Assembly: GCA_030762935.1 (NCBI GenBank)
Contig: CM060900.1
Span: 113,054,620-113,118,619 of the forward strand
Reading direction: 5' to 3'
DNA length: 64,000 nt
DNA from: Hymenopus coronatus
Lineage: Eukaryota > Arthropoda > Insecta > Mantodea > Hymenopodidae
This document shows positions 22,766-34,788 of the stretch, piece after piece (position 1 is the first letter of the stretch; the number at the start of each line of letters is the position of its first letter). The position numbers were made by a program, and so were the translations under genes. The notes beneath the pieces were generated by a model. That model was not told where the DNA came from. It was given only the letters and a program-made list of their open reading frames with translations, and searched no databases.

Positions 22766-24467
22766 TCTGCTTTGTTATGACGGCTGCTGCATTAGACTTT
22801 CATTTTTCCACAGTGTATGTCAGTGTAAACCACCAATTATTTTTTAAATATTATTCATCTAGCCTTTTGGAGGATGGACCCTTCCAGACTAGAAGAATGA
22901 TGCATCTTCATGTTGGTGCATCACATCACATAAGACGGGTGATTTGGACTTTTGCTTCTGGGGTAACATGGAAATTAAAGCTTACAAGGGTAAAATAGAC
23001 ACTTTGGTGGAACTTCATTGATGTATCTTTCAAGCAGCTAAGGATATTAGAAATAATTTAGGCAATTTCATGCAAGTCAGTCAAATTTTGCAGAAGTGCA
23101 TGCATAAAAATGGTGGGGCCCATTTCGAACACCAGCTCTGATGGTGCCAGATGAAGCCAGCTGGTTGTTAAAGACTTACTTGAGCTTTCTGATGTTTAGA
23201 TAAAATATAATTTTGCAATATGCACAATAGATTTTATTTACTTTCCTTCACTGTGATACTCATTTGCAAATACTGTGAGAGAAAGGCAAAATGATGCACA
23301 GCATATTTCTCTTTCTATAAGTTCTGATTATCATGAATTTGAGGGTGTATTAATGTTAACCAGCATTTTGATTTATCATTTTACAATTCTGGCTGTTGAT
23401 GATTCTTCATGATCACTACAAATATGCTGCAAAGAGAAAACATGGTCTAGCATATTATGCATGTACAGCAGCTACACCTGTAGCACTCCTAGAGGATAGA
23501 GCCAATAAGTCATGAGGATTTTACACTATGAGCCCAGTTCTGCAGAAGGATCTGCACAGCCTAGTTCATCAGGGAAGGTGTTTTTAATTCCCACAACAGA
23601 AATGTTTAGTCTATGAATATCACATGCTAAGTAACCCATGACTTTCAGTAATGACATAGTATCAGCATATGGGAGAATTTTCTGCATGGACATGCCATTG
23701 GGCTATACCTTCTTTTACCTAATCTCATGGATAACACTTACTTGATTTGCCTTCAACACTGCATGAGCCCTAGGGAGATATGCCACTGAAAATTCAAGAG
23801 AAGTGGTTTGCGCATGATCCACATCACCTAATTTTGCTCTTGCAATACAAAGTCATCTTGATCAATAATTTGACCAAAAATGGATACATATGGTGGCTCA
23901 ATTGCTTTGCCTCCACTCCACCAGATTATTTCCTATGGGGCCAATGAAGAGTCTAATTATGAAATCCCAGTGAATCAGAGAAACATCTGCTGGTACAGGT
24001 TATGGCAGCAGTGGAAGTTGGATTAGTAGGTGATGGCAATTGTACCAGAACATGATATGCAGTCACAGTAATAGAGTTGGAGTCAATGGTCACCACATCA
24101 ACCCCTATTTGTAAGTGGGTGCAAAAGCTATGCAAAAACGAGGCAAAGTAAGCAGCAGAAGTGGGAGAGTTCAAGACGTGTTATGATGGTGTTATGCTTA
24201 TAGCCGGGAAATAGAAAATTTTCAGGCAGGAGTTCCTATGCAAAACATAACCTTCCCTGATTTTGTCTACAAGCTCTCAAGGTCTGTAATGGAAATTTAA
24301 TACACCCTGCATATATAATTCTCAAATTAAGCAACAGGCCATATATATATGGTAAATCACTTATAAGGTATAAGGTGCAAACAAAATATATCATAACACT
24401 GATGTTTAAAGCAGCTTATTTTGAAAACAGACTACTTCTATATGATTAAGTTGAAACTTTGCTGCAC
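22766..24467. other. No gene recognised; intron sequence
   Basis: Short open frames only. A plus-strand phrase 'TPPDYFLWG' near 23920 resembles the end of a Tc1/mariner-type DDE domain, but too little surrounds it for a call. Confidence 0.35.
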
Positions 24468-24598
24468 CTGTGAGTCTGGAGGTGGTTGCTGAATACATTC
24501 CTCATTGCCACTAAATAATGCTCCACTCCATCTACTGTAAGTCGATACATCCCTAAGTATTGTGGCAATAATGTCTTCCCATGTCGTTCCACAATGTA
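24468..24598 (-). CDS. PIP4K: PIP4K exon: N-lobe beta sheet
   Basis: Between acceptor 'ATTTTTCAG' (AG at 24599-24600) and a donor GTGCAG (24467-24462), the minus strand encodes '[20 protein letters not shown]', '[17 protein letters not shown]' and 'NHLQTHR'. The family sequence is YIVECHG(N)TLLPQFLGMYRLxVDGVExYxVVTRNVFSHRL. The 131-nt exon starts in phase 0 after 'KHYHP' and ends with two bases of an Arg codon, matching the next exon. The GTGCAG donor is weaker than the others. 'MRNVF' is the strand and hinge region around the ATP site. Confidence 0.96.
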
Positions 24599-24800
24599 CT
24601 GAAAAATAAGTAAAAGATACATTTTACACAAAGATGTTTTAGTACAGTCCTTTTATGCCAATATATATTCTGTTTTAATACAGCTTAATTGTTAATGCCA
24701 TAACTGGGTAAGGAAAAGTTAAGCAATTTCTTTTTCTCTTAGTTGGTACCTAGGGACAATATTCTCAAGCGTTCCCCCTATTTTGGCAAAATAAGAGCAT

Positions 24801-25225
24801 CATACTGAAAGTCATGAGTAGAGACAGCATCTTGGGGACTGATTAGGGGATAGAAACAAAATTATTGCAGTATGATACATAGTTGTGATGCGTTTACAGT
24901 GTATTGTGTATGTAGTGGTACTAACAGAAAGAAAATATGGCATCGGTTGTGTGGCAAACTGATGTTTTGACTAGCAGTGGAAAGCAATTTGAGGTTGGGT
25001 GGGTGGTAAGCATAAATACTATTGATTTACAGGAACTCACAATTTTAGTAATTTATTTACTGTTGTGCAACAATCCATCAGCATCATTATCAGTTTCAGT
25101 TTTTCTCAAGCTATACAAATTACAATGCCCAACAACATATAATCTTAGCATCTCAAATGTAAATTGTCTCCGATTGGCATGCAAACAGTTGTTATATTAT
25201 GAAAAACTTTGCAATTAAATTCAGA
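24801..25225 (+). mobile_element. Partial hAT-like relic beside a mariner terminal scrap
   Basis: From 24819 ('tagagacagcatcttggg') onward the sequence parallels the 55200-56137 element for ~400 bases: 'gtagtggtactaa', 'tgggtgggtggta', 'catcagcatcatta' and 'ccgattggcatgcaaaca' recur in the same order. Its right end is missing. The 18 bases immediately before it, 24801-24818 ('catactgaaagtcatgag'), equal the subterminal bases of the mariner family seen at 19187 onward. Confidence 0.55.
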
Positions 25226-25517
25226 TACATACACTTGACAACAATGCAGCATGTGGGGTTATCAACTTAGATCTGTCTCTATTCAGTAGGTACATAATGT
25301 ATATCTGCTCTCGCTTCCTATAATCAATATCCAAGATGCTATGCCCTAGTCAAGAGCAGCATTGCTATATAACTCACACTATATTAACAGACTAAGAAAT
25401 AATTAATAGCCTAATCTATAACCTTCATTATAGCAATATCCTTAGCTTTCAACGTCTTTAAGAAGTGTTTCAAGCCTGTTTTTACTACAGTAACACCACA
25501 GGCAGTGGAGACTGACT

Positions 25518-28120
25518 TTTTTTTTATTATTTATTATTTTTATTGAGGATAACTTTATTGTACATTAGGCACTTCACAGTTCTGCTCATTCACATAATAG
25601 ATAAACATGACTTGAAACACAAAAGGAACCCACCCAGTAATAGACCTCAACTGTCCTATAATTAGATCTGATTGACGCTTTCCTTTTAACCTTCTTTCTC
25701 TTCAAGCACCGTTGAGCAGTGAATTGGAGTGGTTGGTGAATCTGTTTTGGCGTCTGATATAGTAGTCTAGAAGGGCTCCTAGTAGTATCTGAAGATTGTG
25801 TTAGATGGTTATAATGTGGAAATATCACGGTGCATTTGTTATGAGCCAGAAGAAATTATTTTGACCTGGGTGTACTCTATCTATGAACTAGAAGCAGAAC
25901 CATAAACCGTGCTCGCATAAGTCCATACATTCAAACCAAGGAGGGAAAGATCATTCATGTACTGCAGCTTGAGAGGTGATGGGTCTCATATTAATTGCTG
26001 TAACTGGTGGCTTTTATTTCTAATTTTGTTCACATCAGTGATGTGTGGTTTAAATGTTAGTTTATCTAATGTCAGTCCAAGGTACTTGACTATATCAGCT
26101 TTTGGGACCCCTTATGACAGAGGTTGATAGTATGGTTTGGCACATTCGTTTAGTGGTAAACTGCACTGATTTTGATTTTGTGCATTCAGAATTATCCTCC
26201 ACTAATTACACCACTCTTTTATTTGTTTAGCATACATCTCTAATTTAACTGAGGATCAGTTGCTGACCTCGTTACTGAGAATAGCCACATCATTGGCAAA
26301 CTGTGCAATTGTGACGTCATGTAATACCAGGAAATCTGAGACATAGATGACACATAATTTTGAGCCACGTACACTCCTTGAGAAACACCAAAATTTATTT
26401 TACTGGGTTTGGATTGAGAGTTTCCACATTTAACCAAAAAACTTCTAACCCTCAAGTAGGACTGAATGATGTTGCCTAATGTGTCCTGTATTTTAGACTT
26501 AAGTTTATGAAGTAGACTTTTGTGCCAAACTTTATCAAAGGCTTCTTCAGTATCCAAAAGTAAGTTATGACATACCATATTTTCTTCATAGCTGCTTATT
26601 TCAACTATTCAATGAAACTGCTGCAAGCAATGATGATGGCATCTTAAACCAGATTGGGTTTTAGGAATTATAGATTTCAGATAAACCAATAATTTAGAAA
26701 TACGTTTGAATAACTTGAAGACTAATGAATTGGTAGTTTCTTGAATCTTTCTTACTTTTTTCAGCTTGTATTTCTTAATTATTATTGCAAGTTTCCACTT
26801 ATGTGGAAATAGGTTGTTTGCAGTATTATATTATAGATCTGGATTAGGAAGGCAAACATCTTCCTTGGAAGTGCATTTAGCAATGGTAAAACAAGTTTAC
26901 CTTTAAATTAATATACTAATGAATTAATGAGTTGTCTTTTTACACAAAGTTTTGTTAAAACTGTTGCTTACACAGAACTAGTATCATAGAATATGTCCTA
27001 TATCATCAGCTGCATATGTCTTGATCTTTCCCTTTCGAGATCTATTGATTGCATTAAGTATCTGAACTGGAGTAAAAAGCTGATAATTGTACTGGTGCCT
27101 GTAGAACTTCTTTAATGTTCTTGTTAAATGTAAAATCTTGAACAGAATTTGGCTAGAATTATTGTTGTGGCACTTCTGAGCTTTCTCCTGAGATGTTTAT
27201 ACATATGTCATTAATATTTAAATGTGGAATACAATCATTCTCTTAGTTAAATGGTTCATTTTTCTTCACAAGGAACATCCTTACTATTGAGATTATACAG
27301 TTCAGAATGATGAGTAGCATCTCTTTCCTATGCAGTGCTTCGTGAAGATGGTCATTACATTATATGCAGCTTTATAGGACTGATACCGGGTCTGCCGATT
27401 AGTCAATGACATTACTTCTTTCACTCTAAAAGTTGTGCAATCATTGGAGAAATACGAAAATGCCGGAATGAATATACACTTCATTGTTGGATAGCATACA
27501 CTTTATGAGTAATAGTATCTACTGCTACATCAGATTCATTAGGGAATTTTAATAATACCTTCTGATGAGTAACATTGGTTCAACATTTGTGTGTAGTTGT
27601 TCATTTCCAGTCAAAAGGAGATCTAAGACATTCAAAATGCTATGTATAGATGCCACATTTTAAGTAAGGCTTACCAGATGTTCAGAATTTATTGTTGTGC
27701 CTCACATCCTCAACACAACTGAATAACCTGCATCTGAGTAATAAGGAGGTTCTATAGGGTTTACAAATTCTAAAGAAAAATTTAATGTTACATTAAGAAA
27801 CACTCAACCTCTAGGATTGGCTATGTTAGAGCCCCATTGAAAGTATTTGCAATTGAAGTTTCCACCAATTAAATAATTTTTACCCATAACATGTAAAGGC
27901 CCCAAAAGTTTGCAGGAGTTAATTTATTTTCATGAGTTGAATATAATGATGTTATTTGATAAAACGTGTTATTAAAGCTGATGCCAACCCTTGATTGCTC
28001 TAACTCCTCCTCTCTAATTGGTAGGAATTCATTATGCTGAATGTTATTTTTAATGAAAATTGTAGATCCACGCTTACCAGTGTTACTGGGGCAATCTGCT
28101 CAATATATTTTATAATCCTG
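25518..28120 (-). pseudogene. Degenerate Jockey-clade LINE
   Basis: In minus orientation the order is endonuclease then reverse transcriptase then 3' tail. Near 28080-27800 the endonuclease remnant has 'STIFIKNNIQHNEFLPI', an eroded 'GGNFNCKYFQWGSNIANPRG' (normally GDFNAKHxxWGS) and a 'PIEPPYY' block. At 26240-26578 the RT has 'LDTEEAFDKVWHKSLLHKL', 'IIQSYLRVRSF' and 'INFGVSQG' (normally AGVPQG). Near 26090 it reads 'VKYLGLTLDKLTFKPHI', then 'NVWTYASTVYGSAS'. The A-rich 3' end with AATAAA lies at 25518-25550 (T-rich on plus). Many stops and shifts are present. Confidence 0.8.
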
Positions 28121-30044
28121 GCATGACAGAACACGAGGTGCAATGGACTGGTGTTATAATTAGACCTTGGTTTTTGGTTCCGGAGCACACATAGCGCAGT
28201 CAGTGGTATAAAGAGAAGGTAGTGAGGAGGGGTTTGTAGCAATGCATGCATGCATATGTTAAGGTATAATCTGTTCCAAAAGCAACTCATTATATGTATT
28301 GACAATGTATGCAGCATTCTAATTCTTAAAGTAACACAATAAAATAATTATTTCATAATATGATTAGTAAATAGAAATACTCTTTACTTTTACAAATAAA
28401 AGCACAAAGCTTGATACAAAAAATTGAGGATAATAACGTGCAGAGCTTTGAAAAGACAGTGAACATAAATCAACCAAACTCAGAATTCATTGCAGTGAAT
28501 TACAAGATACATCTTTACTGTATCAACAGAAAAGGCTCTCCTCCTGTCACTCAAAATATGTTTGAAACATTCACATGTTTGTTCAGTCAAATGCCTGCCC
28601 TTTCGTATTTTCAATATTTTTTTTTTTCCCCCCCAACCTGCACTATCTTTCAGTGTTCACTGGTTCATTTACTAACAGGAATTGAACAAGGGCAGGCAGT
28701 CAGCAATGCTAGATAGTGCATCATGTTTCAAAATGGGCTGTAGAGACCATGACCACTCCATCACATCATAGTTATACATTTCGTGAACTGACCCTCAATC
28801 TGGCAATTTTGTGACCCCAAACTGAGCTCTAGTTATAATTGTTGAGAAATATTTTTAACTCTGAGTATTTGTTGTTCATTCCTCTATAAATCCAAGTGCA
28901 TTCTTTAAAGAATCTACTTTTAAGGTTCATTTTTGGTTGATAACTAGTGACAGTACTTGTTGAAATGTTTGGATTGACAGTTATATAATATATACAATCT
29001 TATCAACCAGTTTATTTAACATCTTATTAGGATTACAGCAGATTTTTGGATTAATTGCTACACTATTATTGTCTGATTATTGTTTATTAGTCACTTAAAA
29101 ATTGTGTGTTTGGTGTCCAGTAAGAATATATATTTTTTAGGAGGCTGTGCTAGTTGCACTGTTGTCCATCTTTATATTTTCCTTTTTGATTTGAAAGAAT
29201 TCTGTATAGTTTTGTGCATACAACAATCTCTATAGTTGGCTGTATGCACAAAACACACACATAGCAGGTTTAAGGGCTTTGTACAACATCTAATGAGTAC
29301 CATTTCATTTAACACAGTGAGGTGATCTGTGGCATTAATTTTTGCTATTATATTGTTAGTATTTCATACACTAACCACAAACCATTTGGGTTTAGGTGCC
29401 TTCATCTTTATACCACCACCATAAGGGTAGCTGAGATTGCAGTTGTTTTGATCATTTGGGTTTTCATTTAAGTCTAGAACAAACAGGGGACAGGGAGCTT
29501 CTGAGATGGAATGATGTGCAGGCCATATTTGTACTGGTGGATAACCTAGTTCTAAAATTCATTCATCATGAAAGTGATAACACAAGATTGCTGCAATCCT
29601 CACATCAAAACTTGAAAGATTTTCTTATTTCTCAGTTGGAGAGTTTGACATTCTACTTTAGCTGATTTTAGGTACTTAATGTCTGTAATCCTCAATAATT
29701 TCAACCTGAAATATTATTGTGTGGATAGTGGTATGCCTGAGAAGTTTTCAAGATGAGCATATTTATTTGCTGAAGCAAATAAAGAATTGTGTTTCTAGGT
29801 CCCATTAGTTCTGCTAACAGAGTCATTTTGTAAATCATCTGACTTTAAATGTATGTTGAAATTCAACACAACTATATAACTAATCAAACAATGAATGGAG
29901 GACATTTTATAAATATGATTTTAAAATATCCAACCATTAAAAAAACAATAATCTGTAAATACCACCCAGATCCAAATACACTGTTACAATGCTATTCCAT
30001 GGCATATCTAGGTGCTAGTTACTAATGAATGATATATGAACTGA
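28121..30044. other. No gene recognised; intron sequence
   Basis: AT-rich with short frames only. A (CA/TG)-poor, T-rich stretch at 28618-28630 is the only simple sequence. Confidence 0.45.
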
Positions 30045-30235
30045 AATTATATTTGGAAGAGAAATGTTTTGGAAGGAAACATTCCAGGTCTAAGTTAAGG
30101 ACATTTCCAGGGCATTTGCCAGTTATGAAGACTGAGGAAAACTGTCAGTGAACACAGTCGTGGCAGAATTTTAACTGCAGATCTTTCGATCACAAGTCTG
30201 TGACTTAATAATCATGGCTATCCAGGTCAACGTGC
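30045..30235 (-). mobile_element. tRNA-derived SINE (old copy)
   Basis: On minus, 'CTGGATAGCCATGATTATTAA' corresponds to a tRNA 5' half with box A. 'GACTTGTGATCGAAAGATCTG' is an anticodon-arm-like hairpin, and 'GCAGTTAAAATTC' an eroded box B. The body continues 'TTTTCCTCAGTCTTCATAAC' and 'CTGGAATGTTTCCTTCC', the kind of tail found in arthropod SINEs. No target duplication was seen and the box B is mutated, so it is old. Confidence 0.6.
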
Positions 30236-30465
30236 TTCCACCATGTAACATACACAACTGACACCACTGGCTGCAACTGATATTTCAATTTGTTACTATG
30301 TGAATCTTTCATTAAAAAGGAAATCACTTATGCAGAAATTCACCAACTTCATTGGAAATGTGCAGGCTCCATCTATGTTAAAAGATGCTTAAAATATTTT
30401 CAGATAAAAGAAAGAAGTGCCAAAGTTCAGCCTCAAGGAGACCATTTGCACAACAGCCTCTAAAG

Positions 30466-32716
30466 CAGTGTTTCCCAACCTTTTGAAGTTCACGGCACCC
30501 TTGGGAATAACATTAAACACCAGGGGCACTCTTCCTTGAATTAAAAGAAAATTAAGCTTAATATGTTAATTTATTGAAATATTATATAATAATAACGTAC
30601 ACCATAACATAATACAGTAAACTTTACTACAATCGCTAAGTAAAAATAAATCAATAAATTTCGTTCGATTAATGATTAATGTGAAACTTGTGATTGATGC
30701 TTAGAGCACAGTTATGTGATGTCAGGTCTTACAGTTGACAGTGAAACACGCAAATCATCCTCAAGGTTATTCAGTCTATTTCTTGCTTTGCATTTTACTG
30801 TCACCATAGCAGAGAAGGCTTGCTCACATAGATAGGATGTTGAAAAGGGCAAAAGTGCGTTAATTGCTTTCTTCATTAGGTTAGGGTACTCTATTGCATC
30901 TTGTAATCTTGATAAGTGATCACAAATGTGGTCTTTCAGTTTACCCAGATCTTTATCTCCTGCCACATTAAGAAGAGATGGAAAGTTCGACAAATCTCCT
31001 TTTTGAACTGCAGACTTCCAAGAACTAAGTATTCTTTTAAAACATTTCATTTTATTGGTTGAGGAGATTATTGTTTCATGTCGACCCTGCATCAAAACAT
31101 ACAGTTCATTCAGCTTATGAAAAATATCTGCCAGATACGACAGTTCAAAACACCAAGAATCACTCAGTAAGAGCTCATGAAATGTGTCTTGATTTTCATC
31201 CTTAAAAAAAGTTTTTAGCTGTTCTTTAAGTTCGAGAAACCGATTCAATACTCGACCCCGCAACAACCACCTTACTTCTGTGTGAAGTAACAAAGAGGTA
31301 TGAGCTGCATCCGTTGTATGACATAACTGTTCAAAAATTCTGCACTTTAAAGGTCGAGACTTCATATAGTTCACCATTTTCACAACTTGCTTAAACACTT
31401 CAGCAAAATCTTCATTACACGCTTTCACGACTAATGCCTCTCTATGCAGAAAGCAGTGAGTTAGAATAATGGATGGATTTTCATTGAGAGCTCTGGCAGT
31501 AAAACCTTTAATTTTCCCAGACATAGATGGTGCACCATCTGTACATATACCACAACAGTCTTTCCATGAAAGATAATGGTCATTGAGATAGGAATTAATA
31601 GAAACGAAAATATCATGGCCTGAGGTTGTAGTCTCCAGCGGTCTACAGAACAGAAACTGTTCACTAATATCTTTTTCATCAATATATCTGACAAAACCAA
31701 GGAGTTGCGGTTTGTCACCAATATCGAGACTCTCATCTACTTGCAAAGCAAATGTTTTATAAGTTTTTATTTTCTCCGTGACTTGTTCGTTGATATTGCA
31801 TGACATTTCAGATATCCTGTGGCTGATTGTGTTGTTGGACAGAGGAACTTTCGAAATTTGATTAGCTACTCCTTCGCCAAGTATTGTTGAAACTATAACT
31901 TGACATGCAGGGCCAATGATTTCCTCTCCAAGAGTATGAGGTTTCTTTTTTTTAGCTATCAGTTCTACTACTTTAAATGAGGCTTCAAGAGCAGTATCAC
32001 CTATGGTCATTCTCTTTACCATTCGCACATCTGTTTTCTTCTCCCCTTCTAATATATGTGAAAAATACATTACACTTTTCTGTGACACACTAGGATGCTT
32101 TGTTGTAAGATGCCGCTTCAGTTTGCTAGGTACTATGGCCTCGTTGCTAAGTGTTTCGCCACAAACTAAACACACAGGGTTTCCCTCGTTATTCCACTTA
32201 AATCCATACGCTAAGTAACTGTCCTGGTATGTTCTTTTCTTTCGTTTGTCTTCTTTATGTGGTGAATTCGACGGTCCAGGAGAAACTGTAAGATTTGGCT
32301 TCTTAAAGCAATCAGTAGGAGCCGACTGTTCACTTTCACTGTCCTGGCGTTTACGTTTAACAATGAACTTATCCATAGCTGAACACTGTGAATCAACGCG
32401 AGGAAGACAACTGAAAGCGCCAAGTGGCGTACACTTTTATATATTCATCTGTCGAAGTCTCGGGAATGTTCGGCAGGGTATAGCTGTAATGCCATCTGTG
32501 GAATACTAGTATAACTGAATTATTGAAATGAATCGACCACTATCACCATCTGCCGTGCATGAGAGTAATTGATTTGACTTATTTTATTTCAAGACCTTAC
32601 AAGACTTAAGGCTTCAGTAGAAGGTATTTTTTTTGTTTATCTCAATATCTCGCGGCACCTCTTAGCCAATCACACGGCACCCTAGGGTGCCGGGGCACAC
32701 CGGTTGAGAACCGTTG
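30466..32716 (-). mobile_element. Complete hAT transposon with perfect 8-bp target duplication
   Basis: A 2251-bp element. The left end on plus is CAGTGTTTCCCAACC, and the right end in reverse complement is CAACGGTTCTCAACC (11 of 15 match); both are followed by a shared CGGCACCCT. CTCTAAAG stands immediately outside each end (30458-30465 and 32717-32724), the 8-bp target duplication diagnostic of hAT. The only gene is the intact minus-strand transposase. It lies in the 14-kb PIP4K intron, same strand as the kinase gene. The undecayed duplication and open frame indicate a fairly recent insertion. Confidence 0.97.
30712..32376 (-). CDS. hAT transposase, ZBED5/SCAND3-like, uninterrupted
   Basis: A 554-residue protein that would cut and paste the surrounding element. 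Residues 1-60 are basic and Ser/Pro-rich with nuclear-localisation-like KRKR and KRKK. Residues ~66-95 form a BED-type zinc finger (C69, C72, H89, H94 in 'CLVC...KRHLTTKH'). The RNase H-like catalytic fold has Asp214 in 'LQVDESLD' and Asp280 in 'CTDGAPSM', with the insertion-domain motif 'HCFLHREALV' and Trp370 in 'TEVRWLLRGR'. The C-terminal block 'FSTSYLCEQAFSAM' carries the catalytic Glu518. No stop or frameshift interrupts it. Start ATG at 32376 is the first in frame, ~340 bases inside the element end. Vertebrate ZBED5 and FAM200 proteins derive from related transposases. Confidence 0.93.
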   Translation of the reverse strand: MDKFIVKRKRQDSESEQSAPTDCFKKPNLTVSPGPSNSPHKEDKRKKRTYQDSYLAYGFKWNNEGNPVCLVCGETLSNEAIVPSKLKRHLTTKHPSVSQKSVMYFSHILEGEKKTDVRMVKRMTIGDTALEASFKVVELIAKKKKPHTLGEEIIGPACQVIVSTILGEGVANQISKVPLSNNTISHRISEMSCNINEQVTEKIKTYKTFALQVDESLDIGDKPQLLGFVRYIDEKDISEQFLFCRPLETTTSGHDIFVSINSYLNDHYLSWKDCCGICTDGAPSMSGKIKGFTARALNENPSIILTHCFLHREALVVKACNEDFAEVFKQVVKMVNYMKSRPLKCRIFEQLCHTTDAAHTSLLLHTEVRWLLRGRVLNRFLELKEQLKTFFKDENQDTFHELLLSDSWCFELSYLADIFHKLNELYVLMQGRHETIISSTNKMKCFKRILSSWKSAVQKGDLSNFPSLLNVAGDKDLGKLKDHICDHLSRLQDAIEYPNLMKKAINALLPFSTSYLCEQAFSAMVTVKCKARNRLNNLEDDLRVSLSTVRPDIT

Positions 32717-32834
32717 CTCTAAAGAATGCAACAATGAAAGAGTGAATGAGATTGCTCACATGCACACACATGGCCCTTTATCTAAAGGTGCTTTAATTGG
32801 CTTCAAGCATCTTCAAAACATGTATTTCTAATGA

Positions 32835-32896
32835 AAACTGGTATTTTGGGTGGAATGCAATACCTTCTCTATGTGTCATGTACATGGTAGAAAAAG
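32835..32896 (+). repeat. Foldback-family arm tip
   Basis: 'ttttgggtggaatgcaatacc' through 'ggtagaaaaag' matches the last ~65 bases of the right arm of the element at 3410-4819 and is again followed by TA. The rest of the element is absent. Confidence 0.6.
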
Positions 32897-34039
32897 TAAA
32901 AAGTTATGGATGTGTGCTTTTCTAAAAAAAACAATGTAAATAGCATCTTGTTTGAGCTGAAAGTTGAGGTTAGTTTTGGCTTTAAGAATTTTCTAAGAAT
33001 GGTGGAGGATGATTTCAATTTGCTGCTGCCTATAATTTCCTCAATAATTCCAAAATAGGAGATAATTTTTAGAACAGGTATATGAGTTGTATTGAGGTTA
33101 GACTTTATCTCTCTCCCCCTCTCTCCTCTCTTTTAATATCCTTGTATGTACATTAAAAATATGGGAAAGCTCATGTTTTTCACAGTTTTCTCAGTTTTAT
33201 TTCCATAGTATTTTAATAATGATGGGTCTTGCATAAGGTTCATTAATTTATGGCTACGTTGTTGGTTTCTCTGTCCAGTCCATTTTGTCACTAGTAAACA
33301 TGAGTAAGCATGACCCACTTGTCTACTTGGCTGACCAAAGTTAATCAGATCTGTGCAAAGTCAGCCAATACACATCTAACTTAACATGCTTTCCAGTGCT
33401 GGTGGAAATACAACTTTGTTTAGCCAAGACAAGTTAAATCAACATGCTTTGCAAGACTTGTTCACTGGAGACACTCATTAAACTGCTGAAGCTTTGAATT
33501 TGTGTTGAATCAACATGTTTGCTGATTGTTGAGGAAGTGGAGACCGCCTTTACACACAAGCTGTAGCACATCAAGAAAGAAGTCTGTTAATTTTTATATA
33601 TTTCAGGAGCACAGCTCTAAGGTAATGAAAACTCAAGCTTCAACACTGTATGCATAACAGTGAACACAATGGGAAAATGAGGAAAAATTTGACAAATATT
33701 TATTATTTATTTTTCACAAAATAAATTCACGTTTAAAACGCTGCTCATAATAAATCTCAGTATGATCTTTTTAAACATAAAATGTGTTTTCTGCTAGTAT
33801 TTTTATCAGTATACACAAAGATTTTGGGTTCTAATATTATAACGTATCAATCACCCTTATGGCAACCTTATACTAAAATAATCAAAATGAATGTGTTGTT
33901 AACATACTGTATCCAGTTTCTATTTAGTCTACTCTGCATGTAGGCAAAAGCATATGCATCTTGTTTTCACTTATTGGTTGCTGGACACATAATTACTTAT
34001 TAGAATAGAAATTACTTCTGTATTTATAAAGTACATCCT
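32897..34039. other. No gene recognised; intron sequence
   Basis: Short frames only; a CT-rich patch at 33105-33135. Confidence 0.45.
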
Positions 34040-34512
34040 TTGGCAGAAATGTTCCAGGACAGATTAGTTCACCATGAGTATGTTCCTCCAGGTCAAACAC
34101 TGAACCAAACTCTTTAAATCAAAGTCTTGAAACATTTGTGACAAGCCATTTGAATTGCCGCCCTAATTTATGGCATTCTCAGGACTGGTTCTTACTGCAT
34201 GACAATGCAAGATCTCATACTGCTTTATCTGTTACTGAGTATCTAGCCAGACATTCTTTTATTGCCATCCCACATTTGCCATATTCACCTGACCTTTCGC
34301 CTTGTGACTTTTTCTTGTTTCCGTGAGTGAAAAGGCAACTAAAAGGAAAGCTTCATTACGATATCACAGACATCCAAAGGACTGTGACAAATGAGCTTAC
34401 AAGCATCACAGTTGAAAATGTCACTGCTTGCTTCCAAAATCTCCAGGAACATTGGCAATTGTGTATAGCTAGCCAAGGGAATACTTCAATAGGAGCGAGG
34501 ATCATTACTTGA
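34040..34512 (+). pseudogene. Mariner-like transposase C-terminal fragment (second family)
   Basis: The plus strand has 'WFLLHDNARSHTALSVTEYL', 'LPYSPDLSPCDFFLFP', a nonsense TGA at 34324-34326, then 'VKRQLKGKLHYDITDIQRTV' to a stop at 34510-34512. The Asp of 'HDNA' and the Asp of 'PCDFF' are separated by 34 residues, as in mariner DD34D enzymes. The 'SPCDFFLFP' wording places it in a lineage different from copies 1 and 2. Upstream (34050-34137), 'VHHEYVPPGQTLNQ' is out of frame. No element ends were identified. Confidence 0.8.
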
Positions 34513-34646
34513 TAAGTGCAATTTTCTATTGTTTACTGACCTCTGCCTGCAACTTTTCTGATAAAGAAGTAGTTTGCATATATTCAATGGATCACATGAA
34601 AATGTATGAAATTAGCTGTGGAGGTATTGGATTATTTCTATATCAA

Positions 34647-34788
34647 TGCTGTTACAGTATTGTGAACTATGTGGAATTTTATTTTCCATGTTTACATTTA
34701 TTGTTTAGCAGAAGACATGCTGTTACAGTATTGTGAACTATGTGGAATTTTATTTTCCATGTTTACATTTATTGTTTAGCAGAAGACA
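34647..34788 (+). repeat. 71-bp perfect tandem duplication
   Basis: The 71 bases beginning 'tgctgttacagtattgtgaa' and ending 'tttagcagaagaca' occur twice head to tail (34647-34717 and 34718-34788), identical except possibly at the last bases. It lies just after the mariner relic. Confidence 0.95.

Noticed and set aside
23880..23965. Tc1/mariner DDE fragment around 'TPPDYFLWG'
   Set aside because: Only about ten residues fit, the flanks do not follow the family and the frame breaks at once; too weak to list.
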